Below, piece by piece: positions 33,955 through 43,006 of a DNA stretch of 64,000 bases. The first letter of the stretch is position 1. Every line of letters starts with the position of its first letter. This stretch comes from CAVVMA01 sp963830715. Lineage in GTDB: Bacteria; Desulfobacterota; Binatia; Binatales; Binataceae. Location of the stretch: NCBI GenBank assembly GCA_963830715.1, contig CAWHNS010000022.1:195702-259701 (forward strand). Reading direction: 5' to 3'. The notes under the pieces were generated by a model. That model was not told the origin of the DNA. It searched no databases and worked only from the letters and a program-made list of their open reading frames with translations. A program made the translations under genes and the position numbers.

Positions 33955-35384
33955 ATGGCTTCTATTCCACCCATACCCGCGGCAGCGCGGAACGACCCTT
34001 CGAGCGAGCGTCGATCGAACGGCGATGTTCCAGAGGTCACGATCCTCGGCGGCGGTCCCACGGGGCTCGCGGTGGCATTTTACGCCAATCGAGCTGGTAT
34101 TCCGTTCGTATTGTACGAGAGGTCAGCGGAACTCGGCGGATTGTGCCGGACGTTCCGGCACGGCGATCATCTGTATGACTCCGGGGCGCATCGTTTCCAT
34201 GACCGCGATCGCGAAATAACGAGCGACGTCCGCCAGTTGATGGGCGATGAGCTCGTTGCAATTGATGCTCCGAGCAAGATCTATGACCGTGGCCGTTTCG
34301 TCGATTTCCCGCCCACACCGCTCAATGTCGTCTTCTCCGGACTCGGCCTTCGCGAAGCTCTGGCGATCGGCTGGGACGTAGTTCGCTCGCGCGGTCGAAA
34401 ACGTCCGATCGTCAGTTTTGCGGATCTTGCCATAGCGCAGTTCGGGGAAATTCTTGCGCGACGGATTCTACTGAACTACTCGGAGAAACTCTGGGGGCTA
34501 CCCGCCGATCAGCTCTCGCCGGACGTGGCGACCCGCCGCCTGCACGGGATGACACTGTCATCGCTGTTTCTGGAATTTGTCTGGCCCATCGGGAAGACCA
34601 CCCACATTGACGGAAGCTTTCTTTACCCAACCCGGGGTTATGGGAGAATCGTCGAAAGGATGCAGGAGACTCTGCCGCCGAGCTCGCTTCGGACCGGGCA
34701 TGAGGTAGTGGGCTCGATTGCGATCATGGACGAATAGTCCGAATCCGCTTCGCCGACCGCCCCCCCTACGAACTGGCGGGCAGGGTAGTATCGACTCTTC
34801 CGTTGCCTCTCCTCGCGAGACTGCTGGGGGATCGGCTCCCGGAAAAGGCACGCGGGGCGGTCTCCGAGCTCCGTTTTCGCCAGATCCGTCTCTTTTTTAT
34901 CCGTCTGAACCGGGCGAGCGTATCATCCAGCGCCTCAATCTATATTCCGGATCCACAATTCTGCATCTCCCGGCTCTACGAACCCAAAAACCGCTCGCGA
35001 TTCATGGCTCCTCAGCACGAGACTTCACTTGTGGTCGAGGCGCCATGCTTCGAAAACGATCGCATCCACAGCACGAGCGTCGATGAGCTGGCTGCGCGAG
35101 TGATCGCGGAGCTTGCTGAAATTGGAATTATAGATTCCAGCGAAGTGATCGAGTGGCGACACCATCTACTGCGCAACGCCTACCCGGTATATTCGCTGAA
35201 CTACTCGAAGGCGGTCGGAGTTATCCGCGACGCCCTGGCGCAGATCGATAATCTGGACCTGATCGGGCGCGCCGGACTCTTCTTCTATAGTCATCTGCAC
35301 GATCAGTTGCGTTTCGGCAAAGACTACGCTAAAGCCCTGATGGAATCGCAAAAGATTGGCCGCGCGCAGCAGGGAACAGTGTAG
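33955..35384 (+). CDS. UDP-galactopyranose-mutase/protoporphyrinogen-oxidase-like flavoprotein, frameshifted
   Basis: An FAD protein of about 476 residues. The FAD-binding start is VTILGGGPTGLAVAFYANRA, then LGGLCRTF and DSGAHRFHD, and NYSEKLWGLPADQLSPD. The first frame stops at 34735 (VVGSIAIMDE), but the next continues RFADRPPYELAGRVVSTLPL and ends with GLFFYSHLHDQLRFGKDYAKA. One A missing at 34733-34734 would fix it; the span is one base short of a multiple of three. It resembles the second flavoprotein at 40860 throughout. Such proteins in glycan clusters may rearrange, epimerise or reduce lipid- or nucleotide-linked sugars; the actual reaction is unknown. Confidence 0.78.
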
Positions 35385-36525
35385 CGCTGTAAAGGCGGAT
35401 GAACTTCGAGCCAAGTATCGGGACCGAGTCGCCGGGACGCCGAAGGCCCGCGCCCGTGCAGAGCTCGCCGAGTTCCGATCGGGCGCGCATGGTGGCGCCG
35501 GATTATTCGCCGTGCCCGATGACGAGCCCGAGCCAACGGCCCTCAGTATTATCGTGCCCGCCCGTAACGCGGCTCATACACTTGCTCAGTGTCTCGAGGC
35601 TATCTGTTCGCAGTCCACTGGCGACGATGAGATCATCCTGGTTGATGATCATTCCGATGACCATACTGCGGAAGTGGCATCGCACTTTCCCGTGAAAATC
35701 ATCAGGATGCCAAGTCATCGCGGGGTCGCCGCCGCTCGAAACCGCGGCGCCGCCGAGGCTTCGAAACCCGTGCTGTTCTTTCTCGACGCCGACGTCGTGC
35801 TGGCGCAGGACGGGTTCTCGCGCGCGCGTAATGATATCTCCGACCCGGCGTTCGACGCTGTGGTCGGTTCCTACGACGAGTCGCCGCCTTCGGGTTCGGC
35901 CGTGAGTACGTTCAAGAATCTTGCTCATCACTTTTTCCATCAGCGATCGGCGGGCGAGATAAGCAGCTTTTGGGGAGCATGCGGGCTGGTGCGTCGCCAG
36001 GCATTCATGGCGGCAGGAGGCTTTGACGAGAAACGTTTCATCGCGTCGTCAATCGAGGACGTCGAGCTCGGTTACCGGCTATCGGACGCAGGTGCCAGGA
36101 TTCGCGTCGACCCGGACCTGCACGTCACGCACCTGAAGCGATGGACTATCAGGTCTTTGCTCGCGACGGACATCATGGGGCGCGCTATTCCGTGGAGCAT
36201 TCTGAGTCTGGAGCGCGGACGCCTGCCGGCGGAGCTTAATTTCACCACCGAGCAACGCGCGGCGGCCATTATCACGATCGCTCTGCTGGCGTGCGTGCCC
36301 CTGCTCCTGTTTCGGCCCGAAGCGGTAGCAATATTCGTCTGCTTGATTGCGGCGGCGGTCTGGATCAACCGGAGGCTCTATGGGCTTCTCTATGCGAAGG
36401 GTGGTGCCCGTCTGCTGCTAGTCGGGTTCGGTCTGCAGCAACTATACTACCTATACTCTCTGGGCAGCCTGCTGGCCGGCGTGACTCTGTTTACTTGGCG
36501 GCGTTTGTCGTCAAAATCGATCTAA
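35356..36525 (+). CDS. GT2 glycosyltransferase with C-terminal membrane helices
   Basis: A 389-residue GT-A fold enzyme: LSIIVPARNAAHTLAQCLEAI, EIILVDDHSDDHT, GVAAARNRGAAEASKPVLFFLDADVV (DxD as DAD), then FWGACGLVRRQAF, GGFDEKRFIASSIEDVELGYRL (catalytic ED). Three hydrophobic segments follow (IITIALLACVPLLLF, IFVCLIAAAVWI, YYLYSLGSLLAGVTLF). It overlaps the flavoprotein 3' end by 29 bases; the true start may be downstream, since the first 60 residues show no domain. Likely adds a sugar to a lipid-linked glycan on the cytoplasmic face. Confidence 0.87.
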   Translation: MAARSREQCSAVKADELRAKYRDRVAGTPKARARAELAEFRSGAHGGAGLFAVPDDEPEPTALSIIVPARNAAHTLAQCLEAICSQSTGDDEIILVDDHSDDHTAEVASHFPVKIIRMPSHRGVAAARNRGAAEASKPVLFFLDADVVLAQDGFSRARNDISDPAFDAVVGSYDESPPSGSAVSTFKNLAHHFFHQRSAGEISSFWGACGLVRRQAFMAAGGFDEKRFIASSIEDVELGYRLSDAGARIRVDPDLHVTHLKRWTIRSLLATDIMGRAIPWSILSLERGRLPAELNFTTEQRAAAIITIALLACVPLLLFRPEAVAIFVCLIAAAVWINRRLYGLLYAKGGARLLLVGFGLQQLYYLYSLGSLLAGVTLFTWRRLSSKSI

Positions 36526-36634
36526 AGTACAACGACCCGGTACGAAAAGCCAAAACGGAAATTCCAGACTAAGCCCTTCCCGCTCCTGGGCGCTGAAACG
36601 TTGATTTCTATTCACTGCGTGAATGTGAACTGAA

Positions 36635-36802
36635 ATGGGCAGACAGGTAGCTGGCGTGCTTTACGTGGTGGCGATGGCAGCCGTCATCGTCGGCGTAGAT
36701 TTAGTGTTCTTCAGAAACCGATTCTGGGAACGGCTGGCAGTGAATATTGGAATCGTCCTGGTGTTCGGAGCGTTCTACTTGAGATTCCTCAGGCGTCCAT
36801 GA
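36635..36802 (+). CDS. Small (55-residue) two-helix membrane protein
   Basis: An ATG at 36635 opens a 55-residue frame reading MGRQVAGVLYVVAMAAVIVG, then VDLVFFRNRFWERLAVNIG and IVLVFGAFYLRFLRRP, ending at TGA 36800-36802. Two hydrophobic helices flank a short RNRFWER loop, and the protein ends in basic residues. The balanced composition and the terminator-like hairpin 3 bases after the stop argue that it is a real gene. It resembles small conserved membrane proteins I have seen in other bacteria, but I cannot name a family. No strong ribosome-binding site is visible. Confidence 0.6.
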   Translation: MGRQVAGVLYVVAMAAVIVGVDLVFFRNRFWERLAVNIGIVLVFGAFYLRFLRRP

Positions 36803-36804
36803 AC

Positions 36805-36822
36805 AAGGCGCGACAGCGCCTT
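36805..36822 (+). terminator. Hairpin terminator after the small membrane protein
   Basis: A 7-base-pair stem AAGGCGC/GCGCCTT with a GACA loop, followed by T, lies immediately after the 55-residue gene. Geometry fits an intrinsic terminator, though the T run is short. Confidence 0.5.
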
Positions 36823-36927
36823 TCGCTGCGATTGTGCAGACGCACTTCGACGAAGCACTCGCTGCAAACGGGTGATGTGTTGCGGTTCTTGAATCACCAG
36901 GCTCTGGTGTTGACCCTGGAACCAGCC

Positions 36928-38211
36928 TTATAAACGCTTAAGTCCGCTAACTTCACTCGCGCCCGGCAACCGCAGAGCGGGGAGGTAGCGTGTCGACCGC
37001 CACCAGGTGGCCGCAGCCCCGGCCAACTCCGAGAGGACCATCGCCCACGCGCCTCCCGCCGCGCCAAGCCTTGACGCTCAACTGCAAGGTTAGCGCCAGA
37101 AGCAGCGCCAGGCCAAACAACGAGCAGGCGAATTCCTCACCCTGATGTCTCAGCGCAATCAGGGCATCGCTGTGGTGCCGGCGCCACGCCAGAATGGGGA
37201 TGATCCAGACCAGCACGGCCAGCGTTGCGCTGGCTTCGGGCAGCGCGAAGTGACGCCGAACACAAGGCGCATCACCAGACGGGGCGGCGAGCGTCGTGGC
37301 ACCGGCGAGCACGACCGTCGGACCACAACGTCCGGCGCAGGGATCGGCTGGACCAGTTCGGCAAGAGCGCGGTCGACTGGAACGACAAACCTCGCTCATG
37401 GCCGGGAACAGGGTAGTGAAATAGGTGCCGATCAGTGTCTGACCGAACCGTCACGACGCGAAGGGCGGCGCCGAAGAATCCGACGCTGACCTGACCGGAA
37501 CGGACGACCAGCAACAGGATCGGCAAGTACGTGCGAAAGGCCCATACAAGTTGCGAAGCGCCAATCGGCAGAGCTCGACCGAGGAAGCGCAGGTCGCAAC
37601 CGTGGAGCAGGCTGATCGCTACCGGCTCACCAGCGGACGAATTAGTGCACGGTAACCGATAGCCGCGATGCCAACCGCCAGAATCTCAGCCCACGGTAGG
37701 CGGAGAAGATCGGTAGGTCCGTGGACTAGCTCAAACGACGAACGAGGAACACCGACTGCCGCACCACTTGCAGCGCCGCCATCGGCGCCATGCATTCAGC
37801 CCCTGAAAGACCCAGGCTAACAAAAAGGGAAACTCCGATGAGGCTAATCGAGAAGCCGAGGATAAGCCGCGTTAAGCGTCGGGTCGACGGACAGAAGGAA
37901 GAACTGACGAGCCGACCAGCCCGAGACGACGACCGCGAGCAACAGCTGCATCGAGACGATGTGGCGGACCAGTTCCGGAAGCGGCGATCCTCCACTGGCC
38001 GCTATCTCGCGGGTCCCGACTTTCCCGCTCCCGAGATCGACGACTGCGGTGAGAAAAATCATCAGAGCCTGACGAGCTCAAGAAGCCCATAGCCTGAAAG
38101 GTTCAGCAAACGCGCTAGCCGTGAGAAGGCGAGAAAGTTCAACCCCCTGGAGAATAGCTCGCCGCTCACGAGAATCGCCACATTGCGGCCGAATCGGAAA
38201 CGTTCAGCCAC
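36928..38211 (-). pseudogene. Wzx-like polysaccharide flippase, multiply frameshifted
   Basis: Fragments in alternating frames join into one MATE/Wzx-type lipid-linked sugar flippase. In order they are RFGRNVAILVSGELFSRGLN, LNLSGYGLLELV, MIFLTAVVDLGSGKVGTREI, HIVSMQLLLAVVVSGW, LILGFSISLIGVSLFVSLGL, CMAPMAALQVVRQSVFLV, then near the end GAAGGAWAMVLSELAG and LPALRLPGASEVSGLKRL with TAA at 36928-36930. At least five frame changes are needed (for example near 38055, 37880 and 37745). The residues remain family-like on each side of every break. Either the gene died recently or this stretch is badly assembled. A GTG at 38211 is the likely start. Confidence 0.65.
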
Positions 38212-38224
38212 AGCTTGGTATCTT

Positions 38225-39364
38225 TCACTTGGAGGGCTTCGAAAACGTTTCCGCCGCGTCACCTGGCATCGACGAAGCCAAGGCCGCGCTCGGAAGCCGC
38301 CACGCACGCGCGCCGACAACGCACGCGCCAAGTTGCAGAGGTTGAAACGTGATGCTCGGCCATAGGAAGACTTCGTTGGTGCAGTGGCACTTCTTCGCAG
38401 CGATATGCGGCACGCAGCGCCGTGCCTGTTCGGAGTACCAAATTTCTCGAAACGAGCGATCGCGGAGATTACCCAATGGCGCGATGGGTCTCGCAGACGC
38501 TCACGTCTCCGTTCGAGTAGATCACCGCGCTCAACACCCCCGCCCTGCATGGAATGACCTGGCGTTGTTCGCTGGCTGTCTTGACCTTTGCCCATTGCAG
38601 CATCGGTTCGACGATGGCGCCGTAACGTTCTGCTCTCGCGGACTCCATTGCCGCTGCACGTGGTCATCAGGGCAACGTACTCGGTTAGCTCGGGCCCTGG
38701 AGCGACGGATTTTTGCGATCGCCTCGTATCAGCGCGAGATTATGATGCGTCATCTGCGGACAACGCTCGAACAAAAAAGTTGTCAATTCACGGATCTGAT
38801 CGATGTTCTCGGCGGTCGCCGTGGATATGGAGTGAATTTGGAGCCGCGAATCTTCGCGTTGCAGGGCCGCCAAGGCATCGTAAGTCTGCATCGCCTTGGC
38901 GAACGAGTTGTGTCGACGACGCGAAACCGGTCGTGAAATTCGGGCATGCCATCCAGAGACAGTTCCACCACGAACAGCCGCAGGTCCCGCTCCCGCAGCG
39001 TCTCCCGGATCTGCGCTATCGTCTTGTCGGTGAAGTATCCGTTGGTCGGAACGTAGATTTCCCGCACCCCGTTGCGCCGAATGAACTCGCGGCAGATCGC
39101 CCCGAACTCCTCGCGCAAGAACGGCTCGCCGCCCGACAGGTTCAGGTTCTCAATTCGGCCGAGTTGCCTGGAGAGATCGACCAGCTCATCGAAGCTCAGA
39201 TCGTCGGGCCGGTTGAGGTTCTGCCAGTAGAAACAGTGCTCGCACTTCATGTTGCACAGCGAGTTGATGAACAGAATTACGAAGGGCGGACTGGGAACTT
39301 CGGAAGGCCCAGGTTCTGCCAGTTCAGTCGGACGTGTTTCGCAATGCGAGCGAAATAGACGCAT
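38225..39364 (-). pseudogene. Radical SAM/SPASM protein, multiply frameshifted
   Basis: A radical SAM enzyme can be read across several frames. The first 160 residues are intact: CNMKCEHCFYW gives the CxxxCxxC cluster motif, followed by ENLNLSGGEPFLREEF and VVELSLDGMPEFHDRFRV. Breaks near 38913 and 38692-38697 (a GGGCCC run) lead to HSISTATAENIDQIRELTTF, then after others YGAIVEPMLQWAKVKTA, VIPCRAGVLSAVIYSNGDVS with VCETHRAIG, and after a G run GNLRDRSFREIWYSEQARR and KKCHCTNEVFLWPSITFQP. The second half with paired Cys is a SPASM-type auxiliary cluster region. The exact 3' end is uncertain (38225-38350). It lies just upstream of the flippase; substrate unknown. Confidence 0.7.
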
Positions 39365-39544
39365 ACCAGTCAGCGGCAGAGTTGCCTCTCGGATCGTCAG
39401 TCAGCCTATCTGTAGCGCGATCCATGCGGCAAATCTATGGCGCGGCGAATCTCACAACGAGGAGATACTCGTTACCGGTTAGCGAGATCCGAACAAGTCT
39501 ATGGCACTGGCTTATCTGATAGCGGAAGTGAGATAACTACCCGG

Positions 39545-40792
39545 ATGAGGGTCGGCATCGACGGGGCCTGCTGGCTCAATCGGCGAGGCTATGGACGATA
39601 TACTCGAGAACTGGTCACCGCTCTGGCAGAGCTGGGCGGCGACGTCGAGTATACCTTGATGGTCGACTTTGATCCCGCCGAAGCACCCGCTCTGCCGTCG
39701 GGTGTGCGTGTCGCGCACGTGCCCTGCCGCCGCCCCGCCGCGCGCGCCGCCGCGGCTGGAGGACAACGATCGCTGAGCGATCTATGGGCGATGTCGCGGG
39801 CGATCCGCCGCGAGCGCTTCGACTTGGTGTTCTTCCCCTCCGCCTACACCTACGTCCCCGTGGTCGGACCGGAACGCGTCGTCGTCGTGATTCATGACGT
39901 GATTACAGAGGAGTTCCGGCAGCATATCTTTCCAACCCGCCGCGACGCGTTGCAGTGGTGGCTCAAGCTGCTGGCGGCGCGATGGCGCGCCGATCTGACG
40001 ATCACCGTATCCGAGGCCTCGCGGGAGGGTATTGCCCGGCGTTTCGGAATCCCGCGGCGGCGGATTGTAGTGATCCCGGAGGCCGCGAATCACCTCTTCC
40101 GCCCGATTCCACATGACCAGGCGCTGGCAGACGTGCTGGCCCGCTGGGGGCTCGACGACGGCCGCTTCCTGCTGTACGTCGGCGGCATCAGCCCACACAA
40201 GAATCTTGCGGCGCTGATCGACGCCGTCGCCGAACTGCGACGCCGCACCGGCACGTCGCCTTGCAAGTTGGTGCTCGCTGGCGACTATGCCGGGGACGTA
40301 TTCTTTTCCGCGTTCGAAGAGGTGCGTCAACGCGCGGCTGCCTTGCAGCTCGACGATGCGGTGGTATTCACCGGCTACGTCGACGATGCGGCGCTTGTGG
40401 CCCTCTACAACGCCGCCGCCGCTCTGGTCTTGCCTTCGCTGGCGGAGGGGTTCGGTCTGCCGGTCATCGAAGCGATGGCCTGCGGCACGCCAGTGGTGGC
40501 CAGCGCACGGGGCGCACTCCCGGAGGTTCTCGGGGGGGCCGGCTTGCTGTTCGATCCCGAACGCCGTGGCGATCTCCAAGCTGTCTTGCAGCGTGTGATG
40601 GCAGACCCCGGCGTGCAGGCCCGCATGCGGATGCTCGGGCTACAACGGTCGGCGGAGTTTTCCTGGAAACGCGCGGCGCAACAGACGCGCGCGGCATTTG
40701 GTGGTGTAATGGAAACGCCGCGCCGCGACGGCCTGCGAGCCTCCGCCGCGACACAATCGGGAGAGGAAGGTACGCGATGGATACACCGATGA
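39545..40792 (+). CDS. GT4-family glycosyltransferase
   Basis: A 415-residue GT-B fold enzyme. N-terminal RVGIDGACWLNRRGYGRYTREL, the donor-side GRFLLYVGGISPHKNLAALID, and the diagnostic LPSLAEGFGLPVIEAMACGT (E-x7-E) with PVVASARGALPEVLGGAGLL place it in GT4. It probably adds a hexose from a nucleotide sugar to a membrane-linked glycan. It begins a plus-strand run of glycan genes to 48733. The ATG at 39545 is chosen; the frame opens at 39437. Linkage and sugar unknown. Confidence 0.9.
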   Translation: MRVGIDGACWLNRRGYGRYTRELVTALAELGGDVEYTLMVDFDPAEAPALPSGVRVAHVPCRRPAARAAAAGGQRSLSDLWAMSRAIRRERFDLVFFPSAYTYVPVVGPERVVVVIHDVITEEFRQHIFPTRRDALQWWLKLLAARWRADLTITVSEASREGIARRFGIPRRRIVVIPEAANHLFRPIPHDQALADVLARWGLDDGRFLLYVGGISPHKNLAALIDAVAELRRRTGTSPCKLVLAGDYAGDVFFSAFEEVRQRAAALQLDDAVVFTGYVDDAALVALYNAAAALVLPSLAEGFGLPVIEAMACGTPVVASARGALPEVLGGAGLLFDPERRGDLQAVLQRVMADPGVQARMRMLGLQRSAEFSWKRAAQQTRAAFGGVMETPRRDGLRASAATQSGEEGTRWIHR

Positions 40793-40859
40793 ACATCGCA
40801 TGCCCCAAACGCCGACCGCGCCTGCGCCGCTATATCGATTCCGCGAAGAACCCGCCGGC

Positions 40860-42659
40860 ATGTCCTCGACGGTAATCATAGGCGCCGGCCCCGCCGGGCT
40901 GACCGCAGCGTATGAACTGGGGAAGGTCGGCATTCAGGCGACGATACTCGAGGCCGATGAGCAAGTCGGCGGGCTGTCGCGCACCGTCGAGTATCGCGGC
41001 TACCGCTTCGACATCGGCGGTCACCGGTTCTTCTCGAAGGTTGCGCTGATCAACGCCCTGTGGAAGGAAATACTCGGCGACGACTTTCTGCTCAGACCGC
41101 GCCTGTCAAGCATTTACTATCGCGGCCATTTCTTCGATTACCCGTTGAAGCCGCTGAACGCGTTGGCCGGACTGGGGCCGCTCGAAGCGCTTCTGGTGTG
41201 CCTGAGTTACGCGAAAGCCCGCCTGCGGCCATCGGCCGAGGAGACCAGCTTCGAGCAGTGGGTATCGAACCGTTTCGGCACGCGCCTGTACGAGATCTTC
41301 TTCAAAACCTACACCGAGAAAGTGTGGGGCATCCCGGGCTCCGAGATCGCGGCGGACTGGGCGGTGCAGCGCGTCAGGAACCTGTCGCTGGGCGAGGCCT
41401 TGCGTAATGCGCTGCTGAAAGGCAACCGCACCAGGGATGGCGCGATCATCACCACCCTGATCGATGAGTTCCACTATCCGCGCCTCGGCCCAGGCATGAT
41501 GTGGGAGCGCTGCGCCGAGCTTGTGGCTGCCGCCGGCGGGCAGACTATGCTCGGCATCCGGGTCGAGCGTATCAGCCACCGGCATGGGCGCATCGAGTCG
41601 GTCGCCGGACGCGCATCGACTGGCGAGCTGACCGAATTCGGGGGTGAACACTTCATTTCGACGATGGCGATTCGCGACTTGATAGATGCGCTGCATCCGC
41701 CACCGCCGGACGAGGTAGTGCGCGCCGCGCGGAAACTGCGCTATCGCGACTATCAGGCGGTCGCGCTCATCGTGAAGCGGGCGGAGGTTTTCGCCGACAA
41801 CTGGATCTACATTCATTCGCCCGACGTGAGGCTCGCCCGCGTACAGAATTACAAGAACTGGAGCCCGAACATGGTTGCCGACCCCTCGCGGACGTCGCTG
41901 GGCCTCGAGTACTTCCTGTGGGACCACGATGAGGAGTGGTCCTGGCCGAGCCAGCGGCTGATCGAGCGGGGCATCCAGGACTGCGCGAAGATTGGTCTCA
42001 TCGAGCCGCGCGAGGTCGAAGACGGCACGGTGGTGCGTATGCCGAAGGCCTATCCGGTCTACGACCAGGCGCACCATGACGCTTTGGCGACGGTGCGGAA
42101 CTACCTGCGCGGGCTGACCAACCTGCAACTGGTCGGGCGCAACGGGCAGCATCGGTATAACAACCAGGACCACTCGATGCTGGCGGGAATCTATGCCGCC
42201 CGCAATCTGGTTGGCGGACAGTACGATGTCTGGTCCGTAAACACCGAGCAGGAGTACCACGAAGCGGGTCCGTCGCCTGGGGCGGTGGCGCAGGCCGCCG
42301 CCGGGACGGAACGGTCGGCGCCGGTCTCGTTTCGGTCGGCCCACGTCCCCACGAGCCTCGAGGAGGTCATCGCTACAGCGTTCGCGCGGCTCGATCCGGT
42401 AGCGCTGGGTGCGGCCCTTGGCGTAGTAGCGGCTCTCCAGATGTTCTTCGCCACGGCGATCTTGCTCGTTAAGGGCGGTCCAAACCTGGGACGCCACCTC
42501 TCCTTGATCGCGTATTACTTGCCGGGCTTCCGGGTGTCGTGGACCCGCGCCCCGATAGGCTGCCTGGAGGCCGGCACATGGGCCTTCGGTCTCGGCTACT
42601 TGATTGCAGCATTGCGCAACCAGGGACTGGCGGCCTATGCGTGGCTTCTACGCCACTGA
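40860..42659 (+). CDS. UGM/PPOX-like flavoprotein fused to a two-helix membrane domain
   Basis: About 599 residues. The N-terminal 470 are an FAD oxidoreductase: VIIGAGPAGLTAAYELGKVG, LEADEQVGGLSRTVEYRGYR, IGGHRFFSKV, TYTEKVWGIPGSEIAADWAV, and the C-terminal FAD block LQLVGRNGQHRYNNQDHSML. This resembles UDP-galactopyranose mutase-type and protoporphyrinogen-oxidase-like enzymes in glycan clusters. After a variable linker, the last 90 residues hold two membrane helices with MFFATAILLVKGGPNLGRHL, SLIAYYLPGFRVSW and a second helix; the same pattern forms the whole of the next gene. The ATG at 40860 or 40800 may be the start. The reaction is unknown. Confidence 0.85.
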   Translation: MSSTVIIGAGPAGLTAAYELGKVGIQATILEADEQVGGLSRTVEYRGYRFDIGGHRFFSKVALINALWKEILGDDFLLRPRLSSIYYRGHFFDYPLKPLNALAGLGPLEALLVCLSYAKARLRPSAEETSFEQWVSNRFGTRLYEIFFKTYTEKVWGIPGSEIAADWAVQRVRNLSLGEALRNALLKGNRTRDGAIITTLIDEFHYPRLGPGMMWERCAELVAAAGGQTMLGIRVERISHRHGRIESVAGRASTGELTEFGGEHFISTMAIRDLIDALHPPPPDEVVRAARKLRYRDYQAVALIVKRAEVFADNWIYIHSPDVRLARVQNYKNWSPNMVADPSRTSLGLEYFLWDHDEEWSWPSQRLIERGIQDCAKIGLIEPREVEDGTVVRMPKAYPVYDQAHHDALATVRNYLRGLTNLQLVGRNGQHRYNNQDHSMLAGIYAARNLVGGQYDVWSVNTEQEYHEAGPSPGAVAQAAAGTERSAPVSFRSAHVPTSLEEVIATAFARLDPVALGAALGVVAALQMFFATAILLVKGGPNLGRHLSLIAYYLPGFRVSWTRAPIGCLEAGTWAFGLGYLIAALRNQGLAAYAWLLRH

Positions 42660-42700
42660 GGTTTCCGTGATTTGATATCGACAAGGTGACGGACAAACAG

Positions 42701-43006
42701 ATGACCAGGCAAGGCTACGAGATGCTGGAGGTCAGACGCGCGGTGGCGCGCATCCAAAGAGGCGTGCTGGCGCTGGTCCTCGCCGTAATCGGCGGCGTAG
42801 GGCTATTTACGATGACCGCTTGGCTGCTCATCAGGGGCGGGCCGCTGGTCGGGCTTCACCTGAGCCTGCTCAGCCAGTATTTTCCGGGCTACTCTGTGAC
42901 GTGGGGCGGCAGCCTCATTGGGCTGCTCTATGGGGCAGTCGTCGGCGGGGTCTGTGGGTGGCTCATTGGAACCATCTACAATGGCGTCGTTGACCTCAGA
43001 CAGTAG
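42701..43006 (+). CDS. Small membrane protein, stand-alone copy of the flavoprotein C-terminal domain
   Basis: A 101-residue protein (from the ATG at 42701; a GTG at 42686 is also in frame) with two membrane helices. GGVGLFTMTAWLLIRGGPLV, GLHLSLLSQYFPGYSVTW and IGLLYGAVVGGVCGWLIGTI align by eye with the last 90 residues of the preceding flavoprotein: GGP-x2-G-x-HLSL, Y-x-PG-x-x-V-x-W and IG are shared. It overlaps the next gene by 26 bases. I do not recognise a named family. A membrane anchor or partner for glycan enzymes is a reasonable guess only. Confidence 0.75.
   Translation: MTRQGYEMLEVRRAVARIQRGVLALVLAVIGGVGLFTMTAWLLIRGGPLVGLHLSLLSQYFPGYSVTWGGSLIGLLYGAVVGGVCGWLIGTIYNGVVDLRQ

Noticed and set aside
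36953..37399. A separate 148-residue gene on the minus strand
   Set aside because: It is one frame fragment of the flippase; the proper ending is in another frame and stops at 36928.
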